A stretch of 47,102 bases of DNA from positions 1-47,102 of the forward strand of contig DKVI01000086.1 in NCBI GenBank assembly GCA_002491115.1. Reading direction: 5' to 3'. Source of the DNA: Lachnospiraceae bacterium UBA7182 (lineage in GTDB: Bacteria; Bacillota; Clostridia; Lachnospirales; Lachnospiraceae). The position numbers were made by a program, and so were the translations under genes. The notes under the pieces were generated by a model. It had not been told where the DNA came from. It worked only from the letters and a program-made list of their open reading frames with translations, and did no database searches. This document shows positions 24,937 through 33,098 of the stretch, one piece after another (positions within the stretch are counted from its first letter, which is position 1; every line of letters starts with the position of its first letter).

Positions 24937-26429
24937 GAAAATATATCATGGCGCTTGACGCCGGGACGACCAGCAATCGATGTATTTTATTCAACGAAAA
25001 AGGCGAGATGTGCAGCGCGGCCCAGAAGGAATTTACGCAGTATTTTCCAAAGCCGGGCTGGGTGGAACATGACGCGAATGAGATCTGGTCCACCCAGCTT
25101 GGGGTGGCGGTGGAAGCCATGCAGAAGATCGGCGCGTCCGCCGAAGAGATCGCGGCCATCGGCATTACCAATCAGCGGGAGACGACGATTGTGTGGGACA
25201 AACAAAGCGGGGAACCTGTCTGTCCCGCTATCGTATGGCAGTGCCGCAGGACGTCCGGATACTGTGATTCTCTGAAAGAAAAAGGGCTGACGGATTTCTT
25301 TCGGCAGAAAACAGGACTGGTGATTGACGCTTATTTTTCCGGTACGAAACTGAAATGGATACTGGATCATGTGGAAGGCGCCCGCAGGCGTGCAGAAAAG
25401 GGCGAGCTGCTCTTTGGAACCGTGGAAACCTGGCTCATCTGGAAGCTGACCAAAGGAGCCATGCATGTGACGGACTATTCCAACGCTTCCCGGACCCTTT
25501 TGTACAATATACAGACTCTGCAGTGGGACGAGGAAATACTGGAGGAACTGGATATTCCCAGATGCATGCTGCCGGAAGTAAGGCCTTCCAGCCATGTCTA
25601 TGGCAAGACAGACCCTTCTTTTTTCGGCGGGTCAATCCCCATCGCAGGCGCGGCAGGCGATCAGCAGGCGGCTCTGTTCGGACAGACCTGCTTTGAAGCC
25701 GGAGAAGCGAAGAATACTTACGGGACAGGATGTTTTCTTCTGATGAATACAGGGGAAAAGCCGGTCTTTTCCTCCAACGGCCTGGTTACGACTATTGCCT
25801 GGGGGCTGGACGGCAAAGTAAACTATGCCCTGGAAGGTTCCATCTTTGTGGCAGGCGCGGCGATCCAGTGGCTCAGAGACGAACTGCGCCTGATTGATTC
25901 GGCGGCGGATTCAGAATATATGGCGCGGAAAGTAGAGGATACCAACGGATGTTATGTGGTGCCGGCTTTTACGGGGCTGGGTGCGCCCCACTGGGACCAG
26001 TATGCCCGGGGAACGATTGTGGGCATCACCCGGGGCGTGAATAAATATCATATCATCCGCGCCACGCTGGAATCCATGGCATACCAGACCAACGACGTTT
26101 TGCAGGCCATGAAAGCGGACGCCGGGATCGCGTTAAGATCGCTGAAAGTGGACGGCGGAGCCAGCGCCAACGATTTTCTGATGCAGGTGCAGGCGGATAT
26201 TACGGGCGCGCCGGTAGAAAGGCCTCTGTGCGTGGAGACAACAGCCATGGGCGCGGCGTATCTGGCAGGGCTTGCGGTGGGATACTGGAAAAACAAAGAA
26301 GAAGTGATCCAAAACTGGAAGATCGACCGTATTTTTACACCCGATATCAGCGAAGAAGTAAGAAGTGAAAAGACGGCCGGATGGAATCGTGCAGTCAGGT
26401 GTTCCTTTGGCTGGGCGAAAGAACCCTGA
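24933..26429 (+). CDS. glpK: glycerol kinase
   Basis: FGGY-family kinase making glycerol 3-phosphate from glycerol and ATP. The 498 residues have the normal length and landmarks: MALDAGTTSNRCILF (phosphate loop 1), ITNQRETTIVWD, AGAAGDQQAALFGQ, TYGTGCFLLMNTG and DGGASANDFLMQVQADITG. In Firmicutes the enzyme is often activated by HPr-dependent phosphorylation of a histidine; I could not place that residue with certainty. The start overlaps the previous stop (ATGA), with AAAAAGGGG upstream. No glpF or glpD neighbour is present, which is odd for a glp gene. A strong terminator follows. Confidence 0.96.
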   Translation: MRKYIMALDAGTTSNRCILFNEKGEMCSAAQKEFTQYFPKPGWVEHDANEIWSTQLGVAVEAMQKIGASAEEIAAIGITNQRETTIVWDKQSGEPVCPAIVWQCRRTSGYCDSLKEKGLTDFFRQKTGLVIDAYFSGTKLKWILDHVEGARRRAEKGELLFGTVETWLIWKLTKGAMHVTDYSNASRTLLYNIQTLQWDEEILEELDIPRCMLPEVRPSSHVYGKTDPSFFGGSIPIAGAAGDQQAALFGQTCFEAGEAKNTYGTGCFLLMNTGEKPVFSSNGLVTTIAWGLDGKVNYALEGSIFVAGAAIQWLRDELRLIDSAADSEYMARKVEDTNGCYVVPAFTGLGAPHWDQYARGTIVGITRGVNKYHIIRATLESMAYQTNDVLQAMKADAGIALRSLKVDGGASANDFLMQVQADITGAPVERPLCVETTAMGAAYLAGLAVGYWKNKEEVIQNWKIDRIFTPDISEEVRSEKTAGWNRAVRCSFGWAKEP

Positions 26430-26439
26430 AACTGTTAAT

Positions 26440-26494
26440 AAGGCGGCTCCTTAAGGACCGGAATTTGTGCCGGGTCTTAAGGAGCCGCCTTTTA
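26440..26494. terminator. strong bidirectional terminator after glpK
   Basis: AAGGCGGCTCCTTAAG (26440-26455) pairs perfectly with CTTAAGGAGCCGCCTT (26476-26491) over 16 bp, followed by TTATG on the plus strand. It serves glpK and the convergent gene at 26500. Confidence 0.88.
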
Positions 26495-26499
26495 TGTGA

Positions 26500-27129
26500 T
26501 TAATCAATATAGCCTTTTTGTTTTAAATAGAATGTAATCTGGGCAGCCGCTTCCTCGATGGTCATATTTCCGGTGTTCAGGCACAGGTCATAGTTCTTGG
26601 CCGCGCCCCAGTCCCTGCCCGTATAATAGTTGTAATACTTACTCCGCTGCTTGTCGGTGTCTTTGATCCGGTCGATGGCGACGTTGCGTTCCAGAGAGAA
26701 AGTACTCATCATCCGGCGGATCTTGCTCTCGGGATCTCCGCATACGAACACATCCACAATATGGTCATAATCTCTGAGGACGTAATCTGAGCACCGTCCG
26801 ATGATCATACAGGTCTCGTTCTCCGCCAGCTCCCGCACCAGCTCGGACTGAAACCGGAACAGGTTATCCGGTGAGACGATATCTTTTCCCAGGGAAGGCT
26901 TCTGGTGCCTGGGGGTCAGATCCTTGATGAGTTTATACAGCAGATTGTTGCCCGGGCGTTCGTTGTTGACGCGGAAAAATTCTTCCAGGACGCCGCTTTT
27001 GTCAGAAACCATACGGAAAATATCTTTGTCATAGTAGGGGATTTTCAGGCTTTCGGATAAATATGCTGCAATATTCGTCGCTCCTGCGCCGCATTCCCGT
27101 CCAAACGTAATTGTAAATTTCTTTGACAT
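26500..27129 (-). CDS. cytidylate kinase-like family protein
   Basis: 209 residues from the ATG at 27129, which has AAAGGGGTGG upstream; GTG codons further out are possible. MSKKFTITFGRECGAGATNI holds a P-loop-like GRECGAGA, and the middle has TCMIIGRCSDYVL and VDVFVCGDPESKIRRMM, the layout of Pfam Cytidylate_kin2 proteins, which are common in Clostridia. The family is related to CMP kinase, but most members have no known substrate. Convergent with glpK; its upstream region backs onto the htpG CIRCE element. Confidence 0.85.
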   Translation of the reverse strand: MSKKFTITFGRECGAGATNIAAYLSESLKIPYYDKDIFRMVSDKSGVLEEFFRVNNERPGNNLLYKLIKDLTPRHQKPSLGKDIVSPDNLFRFQSELVRELAENETCMIIGRCSDYVLRDYDHIVDVFVCGDPESKIRRMMSTFSLERNVAIDRIKDTDKQRSKYYNYYTGRDWGAAKNYDLCLNTGNMTIEEAAAQITFYLKQKGYID

Positions 27130-27224
27130 ACACACCACCCCTTTGCATAATGTATAATTTTTAAATCAGTATACCATAAGTTCTGTGCAAAATCAACAAT
27201 CGGGTGAAAGAAAGAAAAAAATTA

Positions 27225-27287
27225 TTAGCACTCACTTTAAATGAGTGCTAAAAAAACCTTGACTTTTGTCTTTTTCGGGATTATAGT
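27225..27287 (+). promoter_or_regulatory. perfect CIRCE operator and htpG promoter
   Basis: TTAGCACTC (27225-27233), nine bases, GAGTGCTAA (27243-27251): an exact CIRCE. Immediately downstream is TTGACT (27259-27264)-N17-TATAGT (27282-27287). HrcA control is strongly implied. Confidence 0.95.
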
Positions 27288-27329
27288 ACTAGTAAACAAT
27301 TCAGACAGGGAAAGGCAGGTAATGTAAAA

Positions 27330-29414
27330 ATGAACGAGAAACATGGCAATCTTTCTATTAACAGTGACAATATTTTTCCGATCATAAAAAAATGGCTCTA
27401 TTCCGACCACGATATCTTTTTCCGTGAGATGGTTTCCAACGGATGCGATGCCATCACCAAGTTAAAGAAACTGGATATGATGGGAGAATACACCCTTCCG
27501 GACAAATATAAACCCCAGGTACAGGTGCTGGTGAATCCGGATGAAAAGACCTTAAAATTCATTGACAACGGTCTTGGAATGACTGCGGATGAAGTGGAGG
27601 AGTATATTAACCAGATCGCTTTTTCCGGAGCGACGGATTTCCTGGCGCAGTACAAGGATAAGACCAATGAGGATCAGATCATCGGACACTTTGGTCTGGG
27701 CTTTTATTCCGCGTTTATGGTGGCGGATGAGGTGCATATTGATACGCTTTCCTATAAAGAAGGGGCGGAGCCGGTTCACTGGGAGTGCGACGGCGGCACT
27801 GAGTTTTCCATGACCCAGGGTGAGAAAAAAGAAGTAGGTACGGAGATTACTTTATATCTGAACGAGGACAGCCTGGAGTTTGCCAACGAGTACCGCGCCC
27901 GGGAAGTCATCAGCAAATACTGTTCCTTTATGCCGGTGGAGATCTTCCTTGCAAAGGAAAATGCCGAACAGGAATATGAGACCATCGAGGAGAGCGAGCT
28001 GACCGAGGATGATGTGGTCGTTGAGCGCATCCACGAGGAAGCCAAAACAGAAGAGATCGAAAACGAAGACGGTACGAAAGAGACAAAAGAAATCTCTCCC
28101 GCGAAAGACAAAGTAAAGATCAACAAGCGTCCGGTTTCTTTAAGCGATACCTCGCCGCTTTGGGGCAAGCATCCCAACGAGTGTACCGAAGAAGAATACA
28201 AGGAATTTTACCGCAAAGTATTTATGGACTATAAGGAGCCGCTGTTCTGGATTCATCTGAACATGGACTATCCCTTTAACTTAAAAGGCATCCTGTATTT
28301 CCCGAAGATCAATACGGAGTATGAGTCCATTGAAGGCACCATCAAGCTGTACAATAACCAGGTATTTATCGCCGATAATATTAAAGAAGTGATTCCGGAA
28401 TTTTTACTTCTGTTAAAAGGCGTGATTGACTGCCCGGATCTGCCGCTGAACGTGTCCAGAAGCGCGTTGCAAAACGACGGCTTCGTAAAGAAAATTTCCG
28501 ATTATATCACCAAGAAGGTGGCGGATAAATTAAGCGGAATGTGTAAGACAGACCGTGAGAATTATGAGAAATACTGGGATGATATCAACCCGTTTATTAA
28601 ATTCGGCTGCATCAAGGACGAGAAATTCTGCGAGCGCATGATGGAGTATGTGCTGTTCAAAGATATCGACGGCAAATATACGACCATGAGCGAATATTTA
28701 GGACCGGACGCCGGGGAAGAAAAGGCGGAAGGGGAAGAAGCGAAGGCAGAAGAGGCAGAACAGACGGTAGAGACGGCGGACGGCGAGCCTGTTGAAGAAG
28801 AAAAAGAGAAACCCAAAACGACGATCTACTATGTGACCGACGAAGTGCAGCAGAGCCAGTATATCAATATGTTCCGCGAGCAGAACATGAATGCGGTCAT
28901 CTTAAAGCATACGATCGACAATCCGTTTATCAGCCATCTGGAAGCAAAGAACGAGAAAGTGAAATTCCAGCGCATTGATGCGGACGTGACCGATTCCATG
29001 AAAGAAGAGGTATCCGAGGAAGAGTTAAAATCCGAGACGGACGCGCTGACCGATCTGTTCCGCAAAGCGCTGAACAATGAGAAGCTGGAAGTGAAAGTGG
29101 AGAAATTAAAGAACGAAAAGATCTCTTCCATGGTGACCATGTCAGAAGAAAGCCGCCGGATGCAGGAGATGATGAAGATGTACAGTATGTACGGCATGGA
29201 TTCTTCCGCGTTCCCCAGCTCCACCGTGCTGATCTTAAACGCGAACAACGAGCTTGTAAAATATCTGTTTGAGAATCCGGAAAGCGAACATGTGAATCTG
29301 ATCTGCGAGCAGCTTTACGACCTGGCGATGATCAGCAACCAGCCCTTAAGCCCGGAAGCAATGACCAGGTTTGTCACAAGGAGCAATGAGATCATGATGC
29401 TTCTTACCAAATAA
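27330..29414 (+). CDS. htpG: molecular chaperone HtpG (Hsp90)
   Basis: Dimeric Hsp90 ATPase of the cytosol. The GHKL nucleotide site is visible: FREMVSNGCDA (E33, N37, D40), IDNGLGM (79-84) and GHFGLGFYSAFMVAD (119-133). The middle domain carries WIHLNMDYPFNLKGILYFPK and the R-rich LPLNVSRSALQND. At 694 residues it is longer than the usual 620-640. The excess lies in two acidic low-complexity inserts, about 240-260 and 465-495 (EEAKAEEAEQTVETADGEPV). Hsp90s with such inserts occur in this clade, but what the inserts do is unknown. The promoter lies under a perfect CIRCE, unlike B. subtilis htpG, which HrcA does not control. Confidence 0.96.
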   Translation: MNEKHGNLSINSDNIFPIIKKWLYSDHDIFFREMVSNGCDAITKLKKLDMMGEYTLPDKYKPQVQVLVNPDEKTLKFIDNGLGMTADEVEEYINQIAFSGATDFLAQYKDKTNEDQIIGHFGLGFYSAFMVADEVHIDTLSYKEGAEPVHWECDGGTEFSMTQGEKKEVGTEITLYLNEDSLEFANEYRAREVISKYCSFMPVEIFLAKENAEQEYETIEESELTEDDVVVERIHEEAKTEEIENEDGTKETKEISPAKDKVKINKRPVSLSDTSPLWGKHPNECTEEEYKEFYRKVFMDYKEPLFWIHLNMDYPFNLKGILYFPKINTEYESIEGTIKLYNNQVFIADNIKEVIPEFLLLLKGVIDCPDLPLNVSRSALQNDGFVKKISDYITKKVADKLSGMCKTDRENYEKYWDDINPFIKFGCIKDEKFCERMMEYVLFKDIDGKYTTMSEYLGPDAGEEKAEGEEAKAEEAEQTVETADGEPVEEEKEKPKTTIYYVTDEVQQSQYINMFREQNMNAVILKHTIDNPFISHLEAKNEKVKFQRIDADVTDSMKEEVSEEELKSETDALTDLFRKALNNEKLEVKVEKLKNEKISSMVTMSEESRRMQEMMKMYSMYGMDSSAFPSSTVLILNANNELVKYLFENPESEHVNLICEQLYDLAMISNQPLSPEAMTRFVTRSNEIMMLLTK

Positions 29415-29420
29415 ACAGCC

Positions 29421-29918
29421 TTAAACAATTTCAAAAGGAATTCCCTGCTTACGGAAATACCTCTGGACCATGTCATCCCAGGCGTGGTCCAGTTTTTTGT
29501 CCATGGTAAAGACAGAAAGGGAAGTGCCTGTTGTGCAGGAAAGGGACTGGCCGTCATAACGGAGGTTCATAAGAAGCCCGCGTACCTGACCGGCAGGAAT
29601 CCCGACACCGGTCTGTTCTAAAAGCTTTTGGGTGTTGGGGGCGGAAAGCTGGAGCGTAAAGCGAAAAGATAAAGGCGTCTTCTTTCCTTTGATCAGTTCC
29701 AGACAGAAAGGACGCACTTCGCCCCAGAAAGAAAGCGTGCGCTCGGCGAGTAATTCCTGTTCCTGCCGGGTATAATAGGATTTTTTAAGGATGCCGTCGA
29801 TGGAAAAGGTATTGAAGGTGGTGATCGTGCCTTCCAAAAGGAGAAAACGGTCAAAAGTGTCGGTTAAGAGAAACTGATGCATAAAAAATTTGATATCGTC
29901 GATTTGTAATGCTGTCAT
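29421..29918 (-). CDS. DUF5721 family protein
   Basis: 165 residues. MTALQIDDIKFFMHQFLLTD followed by FDRFLLLEGTITTFNTFSID is the start I associate with DUF5721 proteins of Lachnospiraceae, of unknown function. No signal peptide or membrane segment. AAAGGAC lies about 8 bases before the ATG. It is convergent with htpG and its stop is only 6 bases from the htpG stop, with no obvious terminator between. Confidence 0.75.
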   Translation of the reverse strand: MTALQIDDIKFFMHQFLLTDTFDRFLLLEGTITTFNTFSIDGILKKSYYTRQEQELLAERTLSFWGEVRPFCLELIKGKKTPLSFRFTLQLSAPNTQKLLEQTGVGIPAGQVRGLLMNLRYDGQSLSCTTGTSLSVFTMDKKLDHAWDDMVQRYFRKQGIPFEIV

Positions 29919-29983
29919 GGGGCAAAGTCCTTTCTGCTGTTTTAAGTGTCTTTGGTTTTATTATAGAAGAAAATCAAGTATTT

Positions 29984-29992
29984 TGCTATACT
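29984..29992 (+). promoter_or_regulatory. extended -10 promoter of the M18 aminopeptidase gene
   Basis: TGCTATACT carries the TGn extension and TATACT (29987-29992), 38 bases before the start codon. No convincing -35. Confidence 0.5.
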
Positions 29993-30030
29993 GAATGAAA
30001 AAATATCTGAATACAGGAGGCGTGTGTATA

Positions 30031-31308
30031 ATGGAAAAACTGGTTAAACTGATTGAAGAAGGTACTTCTCCCTGCCATGTGGTGAAGAATGTGGAGAGGC
30101 AGTTTCAGGAGGCAGGGTATGAAAGGCTGTTTCTTGATAAGGCATGGAATCTTGCAAAAGAAGGATGTTATTATACGGTGGTTCACGATTCCACACTGAT
30201 TGCGTTTTCCGTGGGCGAATCCTGCGGGGGAACAGGCGGTATGCGGATCGCGGCGGCGCACACGGATTTTCCGGGGCTCCGGCTGAAGCAAAACCCGGAG
30301 ATTGTGAAAAAAGGCTATGCGCAGCTCAATGTGGAAGTCTATGGAGGCGCCATCTTAAATACCTGGCTGGACCGCCCTTTGTCGGCAGCCGGTAAGGTGG
30401 CTTTAAAAAGCGACGATATCTTTCATCCTGAGATTCGACTGGTGGATTTTGAAAAGCCCCTGTTTGTAATCCCGAACCTGGCGATTCATCTGGACCGGGA
30501 GATCAATAAGGGAAAGGAACTGAACCGGCAAAAAGAGATGCTTCCGGTGGCGGGCATTTCGGGAGAAGAGTTACCGGAAGGGTATTTTCGCAGGTTACTG
30601 GCAGAAAAACTTAAGGTGGACGCAAAAGATATCCTGGATTATGAGATTGGGCTTTACAATACAGACTGTCCGGTATATACAGGGTTTGATGAAAAAAGCA
30701 TGTGTTTATCGGCACCCAGGATTGACAATCTGTCGGGTGTGCAGGCTATCGTAACAGGCATGTTGGGCGCCGAAAGAGACGGTGTAAATGTGGCGGCTTT
30801 CTTTGATCATGAGGAGATCGGAAGCCGGACAAAACAGGGGGCAGGCTCGCAGCTTCTCTCCATGGTGCTGGAGAAGGTGAATGCAGGACTGTCCAGAGGA
30901 CGTAATGAATTTTTAGAAGAAATATGGAACAGCATGCTTTTGTCCGTGGATGTGGGACATGCATACCACCCCAATTATCCCGAGAAAATGGATCCGACCA
31001 ACCAGAGTCCTTTAAACGGCGGACTCTGCATCAAAGAGGCGTGTACCCAGAGCTATGCCACAGACAGCCGTGCGGTAGCGGTCATCCAGCAGATCTGTCA
31101 GAAGGAGGGGATTGCGTATACGAAATATTTTAACCGCTCGGACGGAACCTCCGGCAGCACTCTTGGTTCCATCGCTTCCGCGCTGGTTCCGGTTCCCACT
31201 GTGGATGTGGGAATCCCGATTCTCGCCATGCACTCGGCGAGAGAGCTGATGGGTGTGGAGGATGAAAAAGCACTGTCAAAGCTTATAAGGGCTTACTATT
31301 CTGTATAA
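30031..31308 (+). CDS. M18 family aminopeptidase
   Basis: Cytosolic zinc aminopeptidase that removes N-terminal, often acidic, residues from peptides. 425 residues from ATG 30031, with GGAGGCG 6-7 bases upstream; an ATG at 29995 lies next to the -10 box. Zinc ligands of the M18 fold are in place: AAAHTD (H77), RIDNLSG, FFDHEEIGS, LLSVDVGHAYHP and ILAMHSARE. Length and order match the family. It stands alone, between convergent DUF5721 and the degV leader. Confidence 0.93.
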   Translation: MEKLVKLIEEGTSPCHVVKNVERQFQEAGYERLFLDKAWNLAKEGCYYTVVHDSTLIAFSVGESCGGTGGMRIAAAHTDFPGLRLKQNPEIVKKGYAQLNVEVYGGAILNTWLDRPLSAAGKVALKSDDIFHPEIRLVDFEKPLFVIPNLAIHLDREINKGKELNRQKEMLPVAGISGEELPEGYFRRLLAEKLKVDAKDILDYEIGLYNTDCPVYTGFDEKSMCLSAPRIDNLSGVQAIVTGMLGAERDGVNVAAFFDHEEIGSRTKQGAGSQLLSMVLEKVNAGLSRGRNEFLEEIWNSMLLSVDVGHAYHPNYPEKMDPTNQSPLNGGLCIKEACTQSYATDSRAVAVIQQICQKEGIAYTKYFNRSDGTSGSTLGSIASALVPVPTVDVGIPILAMHSARELMGVEDEKALSKLIRAYYSV

Positions 31309-31342
31309 CAAAAAGATTTATCCATATAATACGGTGAAGGTC

Positions 31343-31371
31343 TTGCACACATGGAAATATTGTGATAAGAT
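31343..31371 (+). promoter_or_regulatory. promoter of the degV leader
   Basis: TTGCAC (31343-31348)-N17-TAAGAT (31366-31371). A transcript would start near 31378, giving a leader of about 150 bases before degV. Confidence 0.65.
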
Positions 31372-31377
31372 AATGTG

Positions 31378-31529
31378 GTAATAAAAACTATGTGATGCAG
31401 ATATGGAACTTACTCGGCGAAAGTCCGAACAACACCCGGAATGATACCAGGACGCGAAGCGGCCGGGAATCAATCTATTATCATGGTGTTGGGAGGACTG
31501 TAGCGGGACTATAATAGGATGGTAGAGAT
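31378..31529 (+). ncRNA. structured leader RNA upstream of degV, family not recognised
   Basis: A GAAA-capped hairpin TCGGC-GAAA-GTCCGA (31414-31428) is followed by a long helix: CAACACC (31430-31436) with GGTGTTG (31485-31491), continued after a 4-base bulge by ATGATA (31441-31446) with TATCAT (31479-31484). A CGC-GAA-GCG hairpin (31453-31461) and a CCGGG lie inside. AGTCC (31422-31426) could also pair with GGACT near 31495 or 31506. This degree of folding in a leader suggests a cis-regulatory RNA. I tested it by eye against common riboswitch cores and found no match. Confidence 0.5.
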
Positions 31530-32369
31530 ATGAGCTATAGAATTGTTGTAGACAGTTGCGGAGAATTTACGGAAGAAATGAAGCGCGACCCCCATTTCGT
31601 TCATGCGGCGCTTACACTGCAGATCGATGAGGAGCAGATCCTGGATGATGATACGTTTGACCGGCTGGAGTTTATAAGGAAAATGAAAGCCAGCCCCAAC
31701 TGCCCCCGGTCGGCGTGTCCTTCGCCGGAGACTTACAGGGAAGCTTTTGACTGCGGCGCAGAACACCTGTATGCGGTAACGCTGTCCGCGGAACTGAGCG
31801 GATCCTACAACAGTGCGGTGCTGGGAATGAACCTGTATCTGGAGGATCATCCTGACGCCAAAGTGCATATATTTAACTCCTGCTCCGCTTCCATCGGGGA
31901 GACAAGGGTCGCGCAGAAGATCCAGGAGTGCGAGGAGGCAGGCATGGACTTTGAAGAAGTAGTGCGTACCGTGGATGCCTTCAGCCGGGAGAAACATACG
32001 TATTTTGTGCTGGAAACGCTGGAGAATTTAAGAAAAAACGGAAGACTCAGTACCGTCAAGGCTTTGGTGGCGACGGCTCTGAATATCAAACCGGTTATGG
32101 GAGCAACACCGGAGGGGACGATCATCCAGCTTGGCCAAGCAAGAGGGATGCAGAAAGCGCTGCGCAAAATGGTGGAAGCTATGGCAGCGGAAGTCAGGAA
32201 TCCCCAGGAGAAGATCTTAAGCCTGTCCCACTGCAACAACAGAGCCCGGGCGGAGTTCGTCAAGGAGGAAGTTCTTAAACTGATCAAAGTCAAGGATGTA
32301 ATGATCCTGGAGACATCCGGCGTCAGTACACTGTATGCGGCGGACGGCGGGATTATTATGGTGATTTGA
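31530..32369 (+). CDS. DegV family fatty-acid-binding protein
   Basis: 279 residues of the DegV/FakB type, soluble proteins that hold a fatty acid, in some species for phosphorylation by FakA. The start MSYRIVVDSCGEFTEEM, the lipid-head loop TLSAELSGSYNSAV, LENLRKNGRLS and LNIKPVMGATPEGTI are standard landmarks; the length is normal. No FakA-like kinase gene is in the window. ATAGGATGG precedes the ATG. A structured leader with its own promoter lies upstream, implying leader-based control. Confidence 0.92.
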   Translation: MSYRIVVDSCGEFTEEMKRDPHFVHAALTLQIDEEQILDDDTFDRLEFIRKMKASPNCPRSACPSPETYREAFDCGAEHLYAVTLSAELSGSYNSAVLGMNLYLEDHPDAKVHIFNSCSASIGETRVAQKIQECEEAGMDFEEVVRTVDAFSREKHTYFVLETLENLRKNGRLSTVKALVATALNIKPVMGATPEGTIIQLGQARGMQKALRKMVEAMAAEVRNPQEKILSLSHCNNRARAEFVKEEVLKLIKVKDVMILETSGVSTLYAADGGIIMVI

Positions 32370-32404
32370 CAGGTCAGATTTCATAGATATACAGGCCTTA
32401 CATC

Positions 32405-32464
32405 AAGCTGCGATTTTATTTTCGGGATACATTTTTATGTTGACGGGGATTTGTCGCAGCTTTT
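32405..32464 (+). terminator. possible degV terminator with long loop
   Basis: AAGCTGCGA (32405-32413) pairs with TCGCAGCTT (32454-32462), followed by TT. The 40-base loop is unusually long. The rest of 32370-32584 is A+T-rich, with nothing else I can name. Confidence 0.35.
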
Positions 32465-32584
32465 GCAGTGTGCCGTGTATAAAGATAAAATATCATATAA
32501 AATTTTCACTGGCATATCGCCATAAAAATTCCACAAAAAAGAGGTAATATTACTGATACCTGGAAAATGTATACAATCTCTTTA

Positions 32585-32613
32585 TTGACGTTTTTTTAAA
32601 GGGAATATATAAT
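32585..32613 (+). promoter_or_regulatory. promoter of the HEPN-like/KGGVGR ATPase operon
   Basis: TTGACG (32585-32590)-N17-TATAAT (32608-32613), close to consensus, 37 bases before the ATG at 32651. Confidence 0.82.
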
Positions 32614-32657
32614 TATTTGGAACGGGCAACGAATGAAAGGAATATAAGAAATGCTGA

Positions 32658-33098
32658 TTGCAGATAAAAAAGATTATAGAAAAGGATTACGAGAAGCACT
32701 ACCAGTCATATAAACGGCTTAAAGGCGAAAATGCGGATATAAACAGCAGAAGATTATTATTGGTTTACAGTGTGGAATGTGGATTAAAATATAAGTTATT
32801 AGATAAATGGAATGAGGAAAATCCTCAAAAAATTCTGGAAGGAACTGATGATAAAAAAATAAGAATTTTAAAGTCTCATAATTTGGAGAGAATATTAAAA
32901 GAGTTAGGACAGCAGGGGAATTTCAAATTTCCAAGACTAAAAACTGTGCATAGAGATATTGTAGATGCAGAAAGTTATCATCAGTTTTACCGATATTGTA
33001 TTAAAACGCAGGAAAAACAATTAGATACGGAAGAAAAGATAGAGGATTCGTTAAATGATATTGCGTGTTGGATTAAAGAAGGGATGAGAAGACAATGA
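32658..33098 (+). CDS. small HEPN-like protein, partner of the KGGVGR ATPase
   Basis: About 146 all-helical residues. The helix RRLLLVYSVECGLKYKLL (31-48) and the box RILKSHNLERILKEL (69-83) resemble HEPN domains; R69-x4-H74 fits the R-x4-6-H motif of HEPN ribonucleases. The family call is by eye. The start is uncertain. This frame opens only with TTG 32658, some 17 bases from GAAAGG. An ATG at 32651 has good spacing but is in another frame; one A fewer in AAAAAA (32665-32670) would join MLIADK to KIIEKDYEKHY. The stop overlaps the ATPase start as ATGA, so the two are co-translated. A+T-rich DNA suggests transfer. An RNase effector or sensor in phage defence is inferred, not shown. Confidence 0.6.
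   Translation: MQIKKIIEKDYEKHYQSYKRLKGENADINSRRLLLVYSVECGLKYKLLDKWNEENPQKILEGTDDKKIRILKSHNLERILKELGQQGNFKFPRLKTVHRDIVDAESYHQFYRYCIKTQEKQLDTEEKIEDSLNDIACWIKEGMRRQ

Noticed and set aside
31400..31500. RNase P, c-di-GMP, FMN or other known riboswitch in the degV leader
   Set aside because: GCGAAAGTCC and GGACGCGAAGC recall pieces of these RNAs, but the full conserved cores and the required order are missing.
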